Of a stretch of 64,000 nucleotides of DNA, positions 34,417-45,060 are shown piece by piece. The stretch is from positions 253,508 to 317,507 of the forward strand of contig JAKUCV010002314.1 of NCBI GenBank assembly GCA_028386065.3. The letters run 5' to 3'. The notes beneath the pieces were generated by a model. The model saw nothing but the letters and a program-made list of their open reading frames with translations. It was not told where the DNA came from and ran no database searches. Every line of letters begins with the position of its first letter. Position 1 is the stretch's first letter. The position numbers were made by a program, and so were the translations under genes. This stretch comes from Turnera subulata. Its lineage: Eukaryota; Streptophyta; Magnoliopsida; Malpighiales; Passifloraceae.

Positions 34417-35329
34417 GGGTAAATAGCATATATAGGGTCCGTACTATTTCAAAAATATCGTTTGGGGGTCTATACTATTTTTTGTCCCTTTTACGGGTCT
34501 GTACTTTTATTTTTCGTCCCTTTTAGGGGTCTCAGGCAGCCCTGCTGATGACGTGGACTGCCCGAGACCCCTAAAAGGGAAGAAAAATAAGAGTATAGAC
34601 CCGTAAAAGGGACAAGAAATACTACAGACCCCCAAATGATACTTTTGAAATAGTACGGACCCTATAACTTCTCGTCCGGAACTAATAATTCATTATGGCC
34701 CTTTTCTTGTTCTCGGTTGTTTTCTCTAAGGGTTAGTACATTGGTTTTTGCTATTTTTTCAAGTTTCGAGATAAGAGTGGAGACTAATACTATCCTTTAC
34801 ATCCTATTGAAATAAGAACGAGGAAAAAAATTTGAACAAAAATGAGTTCCGGACGAGAAGTTATGGCCATTTTCGAATTTACGGCACGAGTTCTATGCTA
34901 ATTTTTTAAATTTCGAGCTAAGTGTGGAGACTAATACTATTCATTAGACCATGTTAAAATAAGATTGGGGAAAAAATTTGAACTAAAACGAGTTCCGGAC
35001 AAGAAGTTATGGCCATTTCGACTTTATGTTAGTTTCCTTAGGGGATAGTATACGAGTTGTTTCCTGAGTACATCGCATATATAGGGTCCGTACTATTTTA
35101 AAAGTATTGTTTGGGGGTCTGTATTATTTCTTGTCCCTTTTACGGGTCTGCAGTCTTATTTTTTCGTTCCTTTTAGGGGTCTCGGGCAGCCCCGCTGATG
35201 ACGTGGACTGCCCGAGACCCCTAAAAGGTACGAAAAATAAGAATATAGACCCGGAAAACGGACAAAAAATAGTACAGACCCCGAAACGATACTTTTAAAA
35301 TAGTACAGACCTATATATGAGATTTACCC
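34417..35329. mobile_element. Foldback Mutator-like element made of two hairpins (913 bp)
   Basis: Inverted ends GGGTAAATAGCATATATAGG and GGGTAAATCTCATATATAGG (right end read in reverse) are bounded by a perfect 10-bp duplication GCAAAAAGAT (34407-34416 and 35330-35339). Each half is itself a hairpin of about 240 bp (about 34429-34673 and 35083-35318) whose arms repeat a GGGTC-TACTATTT phrase every 35-40 bp. The arms meet around GCTGATGACGTGGACTGCC. Between them are two tandem copies of a unit of about 175 bp carrying GAGTTCCGGACGAGAAGTTATGGCC. No transposase is present. Confidence 0.88.
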
Positions 35330-35339
35330 GCAAAAAGAT

Positions 35340-36060
35340 ACAGCACTTTGTCCCTTCGATTCTTGCTGCATGTAATTGAAATACCACATCCATTAAATGC
35401 ACATGGCCTAAACAAACAATAAAAAAGAATCACGTCAATGAGACAACAAAAAGTAATTAGTATTCGCACCACAACTTCTGGTTTTTATATTGCGTCGCCG
35501 CTTTTCATGAATGATCAGTTAATCCGTTAGATGAACTATTGACCGGTACGTTTCGTTATCGCCTACAAACCTTGGACGGAGTAGTCATGTGATTTCCAAC
35601 TTTTTGCTAGTGAATTTTCATGTCTAGTTTCTACAATCTTTAAAAACCAAAAATCACTCGCAACAAAATCCTCACGCAAATAAATTTGGATAAAGAGCTT
35701 TGGGAGTGTTATTATTTGTAATCATTTTCAATCTAGTCTTATAATTATTTTTATTAATTAATTATAATTATTTTTTATTGATCGAATTAATTGAAGGAAG
35801 TCCAATGTGTGTTTTCCATCCAATATTATTGAGTTGGCAATTATCTTATGACATGGTATTTATATATAGTATATGTTGACGTGTCAAAATATTCACATTA
35901 TCAAGACCTAATTAATCAAATCAAAAAATTGTAGAACTTAATTAATATTATTTTATAAGTTATAGGAAGATATTAAACCATAAAATCATAAATTTTTAAA
36001 TTTTCTAAGTTCTAAATCCTAGAATATCAATCCTAAAATAAATGAAACCAGACTCCTAAA
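35340..36060. other. AT-rich interval without recognised features
   Basis: I see no coding sequence, element ends or RNA gene here. Confidence 0.5.
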
Positions 36061-36235
36061 CTTAAACAGATTTAAAATTTTTAAAAACCCAATAACATAA
36101 AGACTTATAAAACCAATCTAATTAAGATTTGTAATTAAGCCTGCAAAACTTAAACAGATTTAAAATTTTAAAAAAACCCGATAACATAAAGACTTATAAA
36201 ACCAATCTAATTATGATTTGTGATTAAGCCTGCAA
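36061..36235. repeat. 88-bp tandem duplication
   Basis: Two adjacent copies (36061-36148 and 36149-36235) both begin CTTAAACAGATTTAAAATTT and end TAAGCCTGCAAA, with a few substitutions. Confidence 0.85.
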
Positions 36236-36394
36236 ATATAAATAAAAACACTTTTGTCATTATTGCTGTTACAGAGAGCACCTTGAGCATTGATTCAAAC
36301 TTTAACATCTTCAATGAGTCAATCAAACCTTCAACTTCAAATACTTTTCAAATTACGCCACTCTTGAAGAACATGCTTCTCAACACCAACCAAA

Positions 36395-36780
36395 TGTGTT
36401 GTGATTCTTAATGTGTGACCTGTCAACCGAATTTAGACTACAAGTCGTTTATGGTCATTGAGAGTTGTGGGTTGTTAGGCTGAGAGTCTATATAATTGTT
36501 TCCTTGGGGTTGTTATCGATCAGTTTTAGAAGAAACGGTTATTGTAACCAAAACTCATTGGTAGCGGGAGCCAACGATTCTGTGTGTAACCATGGTGGTC
36601 ACTCATCGATTGGGTGTTGTTGACAATCCGGTTGCGGTTGGTGGAGCCTCTGCTCCCGATCGCGATGGTTTCTTGCACCAACAACGGCGATTATCAGAGC
36701 AGCAAGCCACCATGGCGGTGTTGCAGGATCAAATCCTTTGGAAATTGACAGGTCACACATTAAGAATCATAACAAAATGC
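36395..36780 (+). mobile_element. Truncated LTR-retrotransposon piece between inverted 30-bp flanks
   Basis: A TATA-containing LTR tail (TCTATATAATTG near 36490) ends in AAAACTCA. It is followed by a primer-site-like TTGGTAGCGGGAGCC (36558) and a short gag-like start at ATG 36592 (MVVTHRLGVVDN, then EQQATMAVLQDQI). The piece is flanked by an inverted pair: GATTCTTAATGTGTGACCTGTCAA (36401-36424, reads into the left end) and TTGACAGGTCACACATTAAGAATC (36747-36770). Homology to retroelements stops at the right copy. The 161-codon ORF that continues to 37077 is therefore probably chimeric. Confidence 0.55.
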
Positions 36781-37516
36781 TTCGTTTCGCTTGTCAATAA
36801 CATAAAAAATGGATCAACACCAATCAAATCAATCTCCTCACTACCCATAAAATCAATTTCTTTACCTATTGCACTGCCAATGAAGCCTAAATCGCTCTCC
36901 AGATCTAGCGCGGAAAAGTCCATTAAGAAGGGCATTGAAACATGGGGCACACATGCTCCCATTGCCATTGCCCCCAACACAACCAAAAGTGTTGATCAAA
37001 AAAGAACAAACACAACCAAAAGTAGCCAATTGACAAGGCCCCTTAACCGTATCACCTTACCAAGATTGACACCCTAAGCGCCATTGGCAGTATTAGCAAA
37101 GACTCCTGCAAATCAATTACTTACCATCAAAACTGGTACCCATATTTCTACAGTGTGGCCAAAAAGAAAAACCCAATTCCTACAGCAAAAATACATGATT
37201 CACTATGAATGTGCACAGAAGTTCTTTCTTTCTCTTACTGCCGTAATCAGTTGAAGTTAAAAATTTGAAAATCATTCAGATAATCGTGGCAGGACAAACT
37301 CATAACCCGAAGAATTCAATTATTGATACTCTAAAGGGGCTAAGCCTCTGTTGCTCGTTTTCAAATGAACAAAAAGCTTTCTAATACACATCCAAGCCTC
37401 CACAATTTAGTTACTAGAACCGCTAGAAACCATACATCCTATATTAAAGAAGATCGTCCTCAAAAGCTGTTAAAGCAAATGCAAAAGAAGGAACATTTCC
37501 CACTCGACACCTGTGC
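36781..37516. other. Interval between retroelement piece and Hsp70 stop
   Basis: No supported gene. Minus-strand sequence just below 37517 should hold the Hsp70 3' untranslated region. Confidence 0.5.
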
Positions 37517-40416
37517 TCACTTCTTCACCTCCTCGTATTCTGCCTCGGGAGCCTGCTCTCCACCCTGAGAACCTCCAGAAGCCTGCTCTCCACCCTGAGA
37601 ACCTCCAGAAGCGGAACCACCACCACTGCCCTTGGACAAGTGCTCTCCAATCTTTGAGACAGCTTTGTTTGCTACCTCAAGTTTGGATTTGATCTCTTCA
37701 GTGTTATCTCCTGCCATCGCATTCCTTAAATCTGCAATCGCATCCTCAATCTCCTTAGCAATCTCAGAAGGAATCTTCTCCCGGTACTCATTCAAGCTCT
37801 TTTCAATGCTATAAATACTGGTGTCAGCGCTATTCTTAATGTCGATCAGAGCCTTCCTCTCTTGATCCTTCTGAGCAAACTGTTCAGCCTCCCTGACCAT
37901 CTTCTCAATCTCGTCGTCTGAAAGACCTCCAGAAGAGCGGATGGTGATCTGTTGTTCTTTACCAGTGGACTTGTCCTTGGCAGAAACGGTGACTATTCCA
38001 TTGGCATCAATGTCAAATGTAACTTCAATCTGAGGCAAGCCCCTTGGAGCTGGAGGAATACCCACGAGCTCAAATTCTCCAAGAAGCTTGTTGTCAGATG
38101 CCATTTCACGCTCACCTTGGAGCACCTTGATACCAACCTGGGTCTGGTTGTCAGCAGCTGTTGAGAAGACCTGAAATCAAAAAAGGATCACTTGTGAGAA
38201 AGACGAGTCTGCACTACACGAACATGTTGAGTAAAACAAACAAGATCTCAGACAAATTGAAGAAAGTCGGAAACTTGGCATTAATGCCTCACCTGGCTCT
38301 TTTTTGTTGGGATAGTCGTGTTCCTTGTGATCAACCTGGTGAAGATACCACCAAGTGTCTCAATACCAAGTGAAAGAGGAGTAACATCCAACAGAAGCAA
38401 CTCTTTGACATCTCCACGGAGAATTCCACCCTGAAGTGCAGCACCCATGGCAACTGCCTCATCAGGATTCACTCCCTTGCTAGGACTCTTGCCAAATATC
38501 TCTGTTACTATTTCTTGAACCTTAGGAACTCGAGTCATCCCTCCTACAAGAAGAACCTCATCAACATCCTTAGTGGATATGCCAGCATCCTTTAGACAGT
38601 TCTTGCATGGATTCTTGGTCCTCTCAATCAAGTGATTTACCAAGCTCTCGAACTTGGATCTGGTTAACGTGATATTCAAATGTTTAGCGCCTGACGAATC
38701 AGCAGTGATGAATGGCAAGTTTATGTCAGTCTGAGCTGTTGACGAGAGCTCTATCTTAGCCTTCTCTGCTGCTTCACGAAGCCTTTGGAGAGCCAGCCTA
38801 TCCTTTGTAAGATCAATTCCATCAGTTCTCCTAAACTCGGTCACCAAGAACTCCACCAATGCATTGTCGAAGTCTTCTCCTCCCAAGAATGTGTCACCGT
38901 TTGTGGCTTTGACCTATGTTCAGCACTTACTAGTTTGGACTTCCAAAAAAGTTACCAAAATTGTACAGGAAAATAAAAGTAAAATAAACACATACTCTAC
39001 CTCGAAAACACCATTAGAGATCTCCAAGATGGAAACATCAAAAGTGCCACCTCCAAGATCAAATACAGCAATTAGGCCCTCCTTATTGTTCATACCATAG
39101 GAAAGAGCAGCCGCAGTAGGCTCATTAATAATTCTCTGCACGTCAAGGCCAGCAATTCTACCGGCATCCTTTGTTGCTTGTCTTTGAGCATCATTGAAAT
39201 AAGCTGGTACAGTAATTACAGCCTTTGAAATCGACTTTCCAAGATAAGACTCTGCAGTTTCTTTCATCTTCGTCAGAACGAAGGCACCAATCTGGCTAGG
39301 TGAATACTGCTGTCCGTTGGCCTCAACCCATGCATCTCCATTTGGAGCCTTGACAATCTTGTACGGGACCATTTTCATTTCTTTCTGTGTCTGAGGATCC
39401 TCAAACCTTCTGCCAATCAACCGCTTGGTACCAAAGAGCGTATTAGTTGGATTTGTCACAGCTTGACGTTTAGCCGGAGTACCCACAAGCAACTCCCCTT
39501 TGGGAGAGAATGCAACCACCGATGGGGTGGTCCTAGATCCTTCAGAATTCTCAATAACTTTAGGATTCTGCGTATCACATCTCAACATCAGCAATCACAG
39601 CACAAAAACATCTTTGTTGCAAACAATAAAGACAACCACAAGAAAAATCCACTTACTTTTCCCTCCATGACAGCAACACAAGAATTAGTGGTTCCCAAAT
39701 CAATACCTATAACGTCATTTCCAGCAGGTTTTGCACTGCAGAACAGGAGAGACACAAAGGGTCATTTCATGAACCACACCAGTCACCAGAAACTACCTCA
39801 CGGAACAGCACAATCAAACAAGTTACCTGAAAGCTCTTGAAAAGCCTGTCCAGTTCTGTCCGAGATTAGAAGGGGTCCATGAAGGCTTGACATTACCAGT
39901 CAACTACAAGCCATATAGAATATGCAAAGTAAGTACAACACAGCTACGCCAAAATTTGCAAACATATAGGAAATTCTTAGACAAGTACAGAAGCCCATTT
40001 TCACAAAAATATGGTAACTGAAAGCTCTATAATATGAGCACACAGAATGGAAATGCAATGTAACCCAGGAACTAATCAGAAGCCCCCATGTCAGGAAGCA
40101 GAAAGCAAAACCCATGTCCGCTAAAGGCATAGCAGATAAACACTATATTAAAACATAACACGCTCAAATCAAACAAAACCACTTGAAACATCTAGATCCT
40201 CAGCGGTTGCCTAAAATAAAGCACAGAAGAAATACCCAAATGAAAGCAAAGAACAAAGGGGCAAACTTTAACAGGTATAAGGAGATCGAGAGCGAAAGAA
40301 ATGAAATAATCCAAGAGGCAGGCTATAGCTTCCAGACTTACGCATCTGTAAGCGGAGACGGGAGCAGAGGCTACGTCACGGCGTCGTAACGTGCGGAGGA
40401 GAGCGGCGGTGGCCAT
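37517..40416 (-). CDS. Mitochondrial heat shock protein 70 (DnaK type)
   Basis: Six exons on the minus strand (40416-40342, 39903-39827, 39735-39657, 39567-39001, 38913-38293, 38170-37517) give 2073 nt, 690 residues, all phases consistent. The N-terminus [14 protein letters not shown] is arginine-rich and acid-free until residue 14, as in mitochondrial presequences. The ATPase domain follows with [11 protein letters not shown] (about 59-70), [23 protein letters not shown] (about 248-260) and [13 protein letters not shown]. The plant mitochondrial marker CKNCLKDAG is present. The substrate-binding domain begins near [14 protein letters not shown] (about 442) and the C-terminus EYEEVKK is typical of mitochondrial Hsp70. 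It is a matrix chaperone for import and folding, working with J-proteins and a GrpE factor (family knowledge). Just before the end the tail has two identical ten-residue units, [10 protein letters not shown]. The upstream region has heat-shock-element-like words. Confidence 0.96.
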
Positions 40417-40595
40417 CGTGTAAGCGGACCAAAGCGACCTCTCTTCGACGAATCAAATGAGAACAGGAGATGGGAAGAGATGAAACGGGGGAGCTTTGGG
40501 GGTTTTAAGGGGTTTAGGGTTTTTGAGATGAGTGGCGGTGGGGTTTTTTAACGAGGCAAAGGCAAATCCAGAACCGTGGATTTCTAGCAGCAGTG

Positions 40596-40609
40596 AGAAG
40601 GTTCTAGAT
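40596..40609 (-). promoter_or_regulatory. Candidate heat shock element
   Basis: AGAAGGTTCTAGAT contains alternating GAA-nn-TTC-nn-GA(T) units about 180 bp upstream of the Hsp70 start codon. The word GTTCTAGATGT recurs near 40757, giving a second, weaker candidate. Heat-shock factor binding would explain stress induction; this is inference from the motif. Confidence 0.5.
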
Positions 40610-40969
40610 GTACCAGAAAACCTAAAACTCTGATGCCTTGAACGACGTGTCGTTTCTCATTTTTGGCTTGGTGTGAAGGGAGGAGGGGCAAAGGGCGGCC
40701 CGTTTTGGGCCATTGGCCCATGTGACGCCACGTTGTACGAGTTTGTGGTGTCAACGTTCTAGATGTCTCCTGTTGTTTATTTTCTTTTATTATTGCCCCA
40801 CTTTCTATCTTTCTGGGACAAATGGTCTCCAGATGTATCCAACAATTCCAAGGTAAATCCTTGTAAAAATGAAGTTCTAATTGGTCAACATTTTGAATCA
40901 GTCACCACTTTGACAACCTGAAGCTGAAGTAGTAGGAAACTGAAAACTTTAAAATACGTTTAATTAAAA

Positions 40970-41228
40970 GGGTTTTTCTATCTTGTGCCCTCGGGGCACA
41001 GGTTAAGACACTAAAAAAGGAAATACAATCTTGAAATTAATGAGCATCATTTTCTTAGTGACTGAAATAACCCTTCCATAAAAGTGATTTGTATAATGTA
41101 ATTAATGTAACACATAACAATGAAAGGTTATTTCAGTCACTAACAGAATGATGCTCATTAATTTCGAGATTGTATTTCCTTTTCTAATGTCTTAACCTGT
41201 GCTCCTAGGTCACAAGATAGAAAAACCC
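40970..41228. mobile_element. Mutator-type foldback MITE (259 bp)
   Basis: Nearly complementary arms of about 107 bp each start GGGTTTTTCTATCTTGTG and end GATAGAAAAACCC, around a loop of about 45 bp. A perfect 9-bp TSD TAATTAAAA lies at 40961-40969 and 41229-41237. The long arms and 9-bp duplication fit Mutator-like MITEs. It sits about 550 bp upstream of the Hsp70 start codon. Confidence 0.9.
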
Positions 41229-41237
41229 TAATTAAAA

Positions 41238-42540
41238 TTAATTTTTGTGTTACTAAATCTGTTTATTACCTTCTTTAACCGGATCCTTGTCATGGAATAT
41301 GGATGACTTGTTTCTTTTTTTTTTTTCTTTTTCCTAAAACATCATTGGATCTCTTTTTTCTTAAGCAACAAAATAAGGTACGCACTATGCACACATGTTT
41401 GGTTTTACTTTGGTCGGGAGTTAGGAGGGTGGTTGGTATAAATGCTACGTATACGCTTCATGATCCAAGCTCAACCATTAGTATTTTTGCTGCTGCTATA
41501 CTCAATTTATTTTAATTCCAATCACATTATTTTCTTAGGCTGAATTTCAATTAACACCAGTTCCTTCATGTTTCTGAGTGACTAAACACTTAACAGAAGG
41601 GAAATGACAATTACCGAGCTAAGGATTTCAATAGAAATGGATTCCTAAATGCTAAGATGCTGTCCTGAATCTCTCCTTTAGAATTCAAGACATTCGACCC
41701 CCCAACAAATCTTTTTCTAAACTAGAGAGGAGAGTTTTATGCCGCCAGGCGCCAACCCATTAGTGCAAAATGGATAACAAAATCTGTGATCTGACATTCA
41801 AATAAGTACTATGATACAAACAAGCAAGCTACAATACAACTTGGTTTTGCCCTGCTCTGCTCCTAATAACAAACAACATTACTCATAAAGTAGATCATTC
41901 CCTAAAAGAAGAGAAGAATTACCAAGACCCAACAATCACTGCTATCTCTCATGGCTTCAGCAACGCATTCAATCATAATTTAGTCGATCTGACTTCACCA
42001 CTACACTTTTGGTTTCCTGATTCCCACTCATATGGCCAGTCTTTCTGCTATGACAACCATTTACAAAAGGGAAAGAAACCACAAATACCAAAACTTGGAG
42101 TCACTACCATTTTCGTGAAATCATAGAGTTGGAAGTAAAATAAAATCAGAATGAACTTTATAACTGTACATGTGTCAAACAGTGAAAGGGGTTCCCAGTA
42201 CCAAAGAATGCTGAAATTAACAATCCCATCAATATCGCAAACGAAAACCAGGATCAACAAAGCAACATCTTACCCAAAATCTCCACCCCATTTCTAAACC
42301 AAGCCTACATACATGCTCATTAAAAGTTTGCATGTTAGCAGGCAAGGCCAGCGCTATCATTGACCAGTTGTTTATGCGCACCATGCAGGAGGACTTGCGA
42401 ACCACGATTGATCCAAAGTTGATACGCCAAGAAGTTTCGGTGAAAACGTGTATCTTTGAGGAACAAGATAAATTCTGCAACTGTGAGCAGACTGAGTGGA
42501 ACTGCGATGGGCATCTTCTGCAGTGATATCATCGTTTCGT
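41238..42540. other. Interval downstream of the CorA-like gene
   Basis: No supported gene. The part near 42540 should contain the CorA-like 3' untranslated region. Confidence 0.5.
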
Positions 42541-44624
42541 TTACACAATTGGTTGATAACCTCCTCCTCTTTCTTGGGCCTCATTGGTCCTTTGACCTGA
42601 AATGGTCCTTTGGGCAGAAATGGTCCTCCTGAGAAATGACTTCCTGTTGAGAGACCAACTTCTTCTCATTGCCCTCTTCCTCTGCCAAGCAAGAAAACGG
42701 GCATAGAAGGATGGGAAAAGAAAGCATAGAAGTACAAGAAGCATCATTGCCAGACAGAGAAACATGACATTGCGGAAACCATCTTGTACAACAGGATTTC
42801 TTTGCATCGTCCAAGGAACTCCCCCCACATTCATACCAAATACTGTTAAGAGTGTTCCAAAGTTACTGTTAGCAAATGCTCCCCATAATCACAATTGAAG
42901 GTTATAACTTAGAACTGCAAAAGCAAAGCATTGTTGCAAAACACTTACCTCCTGTAATGACAGATAGCGGGAGGAACATTATAGAAAGAAATGAAAGATA
43001 ATACAGCTTCCTGTTTATTTGCTCAGCTTGCCAAGTATCCAGACCTGCCTGAATAGTCGTGACTCGACTTGCAATAAACCCAACATTCTCTTTAAGCCTC
43101 CTTAGGCGTCCAATTAACTCTTCCAAGGAATTAATGTCTTGGGCTGCAAACCATGCTTTTGAAGAACATTTTTCTTTTACTCTCAGAAATACTTGCTCCC
43201 CATTTGCAATCACCTAAGTTCAGCAAGATAAGGTGCAATAAGTTTTTTTTTTTTTCAGATTACATATGATTGCTGAAAAACCCAAACCGGAGGGCTATAT
43301 TATTTTCCAAGAAATGACTGAAACATTGGAGGAAAAAACAAAGACAGAGACTACAGTTATAAAAATTTAGTAGCTTCACAAGCATGCCAATGGAAGAAGC
43401 CGGTTTTTGCAAAGCTAGTGCTGATCTTTTGTGCTTTTCAACATAACATTAAGGACGTCTACTGCTCATTATCACAGATTTGAATGTTTTAACTCATCAC
43501 TCAAACATCTTAGTACTGGTGGACACCGTGAAACTAGATATTCTATCTCCTCTTCCTATCTTTCGGTTCCAAATCTGGACACAAATCAAATAGGGAAAGA
43601 GAGACAAACCTGTAGCATACGCTGCAAATTAAGATGCATTTTGGGGAATCTTCTATCATCTAACATCTGCTTCTTCAAAGCAAAACCCCCTGTATTTGTA
43701 CAAATAAAACAACGGTCAGTTGAATTCTGCGACTGGAAGACAGAATAAAATTGTACAAGTTTTTCTCATCCAGGACTGATAAAATCACTGTATAAACAAG
43801 CACAAGCAGCAAGATATCAAAGAAAAATTGATTTTGAGAGGGAATTAGTAAGCCATGGATTTACCTTTATCTAATTCAAGCTCCACAGAATCTAGATCAA
43901 TCTCAAGTCTAGTTGCAACATCTTGCAGATGGTCAACATGTGTGTCAATGACGTGAACTATAAGGTTGGAGACAGATCTAGGCACTGGATTGTCAGCTTC
44001 CTCAGAGTGATTCATCGTTAGTAAGAACTCAAGAACATGCTCCCTAATCACGAACTCACTCCCATCCTTCTGCCCCCCTGAATGATAGAAGGGAGTCTCC
44101 ACACTTGGAATCTCAGAGAGAAGTGACCGGCCTGTTGAAGAGAAACCCAACCTTGGAACTCGGCCTAATGACACAGTGATTACTGAATGCTCGGTAAATC
44201 TAGCAGCTAATCTAAATGTGAAATCGCTCGAGGGAGGACCGGGTGAATTGACTCTAAACACTAGTGCTCCATCAACATAACCACAGAAAGGTCCATTGCT
44301 AACCAACGATAGAATGTCTTGAAGTTTCAAAGGAGGGCAAAGAACATCGATGAGGCACTGTGCAGATACTGAGAGCTTCTGGTTACTTCTGGGAATCTCA
44401 ATATGGTACCAGAAAAAATCATGGCCAGTGGCCTCTTCAAGATTCCGCCATGAAATGGTTTCATACTCTCCACGGCCATTAAATTTGTAGGCTTTCTGTC
44501 TCAACATACCAGAAAAACGGGATCGTGGGGAAGTGGTGACCCTGGGAGAAGCAGGGACGTCTCCGTCAATCCCCTCTGCCTCCCCATTTCCAATCAACCC
44601 TTCTGTGTCATTGTCCACAACCAT
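42541..44624 (-). CDS. CorA-like (magnesium-transporter-type) membrane protein
   Basis: Four coding exons on the minus strand: 44624-43865, 43689-43610, 43213-42949 and 42842-42541, totalling 1407 nt (468 residues). Joins are in frame with GT-AG introns. The protein has a long soluble N-terminal domain, then RLRRLKENVGFIASRVTTIQ-like stalk helices. Two membrane segments follow, YYLSFLSIMFLPLSVITGVF and, after the signature FGMNVGGVPW, VMFLCLAMMLLVLLCFLFP. The G-M-N after the first membrane helix is the CorA selectivity motif; exon 4 starts two bases into the V codon just before FGMN. The protein matches the plant CorA-like group that is separate from the MRS2/MGT family; transport of Mg2+ is inferred. 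The C-terminal tail has three tandem six-residue units (RTISAQ, RTISGQ, RTNEAQ). I chose the first in-frame ATG; the open frame extends upstream to a splice acceptor at 44678 without another ATG. Confidence 0.88.
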
Positions 44625-45060
44625 TTGTGCAACTAAGTATCCAACAGGCAAATCCAATCCAAAAGCTCCTTCCTCAACCTAGCTAACAAATCAGTTTGAG
44701 TTTCAGACAACCCAGAGTCACCCTTAACCATCCAATTGCAAAATCTCACCCAAACGAAGAAAACTTTCTTATTTTATCCGCAGACAGAGAAGAAGGAGAT
44801 GCTGTTCGGTCTTTAAAACATCTCAACCAAAAGCAGAATTGTACACGAAACGCCAACCCAAAAATCAACACTTACGAAAATTGCAAATAGCTGAATTCAT
44901 CAGTACCTGAAACATTAAAATGATAAAAGTTCAATCTTTAGGCTTCCAAACGATGCCAAAACATCCCATTACAACACGAATTATCCTAAACATAAAACCT
45001 TAGCAATCAAAGAAAACATCTTAGCACTCACCAGGCTAACAGAAGAAACTTCATGGAAAA
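44625..45060 (-). other. Probable spliced 5' leader of the CorA-like gene
   Basis: Good splice signals suggest untranslated leader exons. A donor follows GTTAGCCTG (GTGAGTGC, near 45031), then a 31-nt exon 44906-44876 lies between TTTCAG and GTAAGTGT, and an acceptor TTAGCTAG precedes 44678. Short upstream ATGs in these exons hit stops. Inference from signals only. Confidence 0.4.

Noticed and set aside
44625..44657. Upstream start of the CorA-like protein at 44657
   Set aside because: The codon there is TTG, not ATG; the first in-frame ATG is at 44624.
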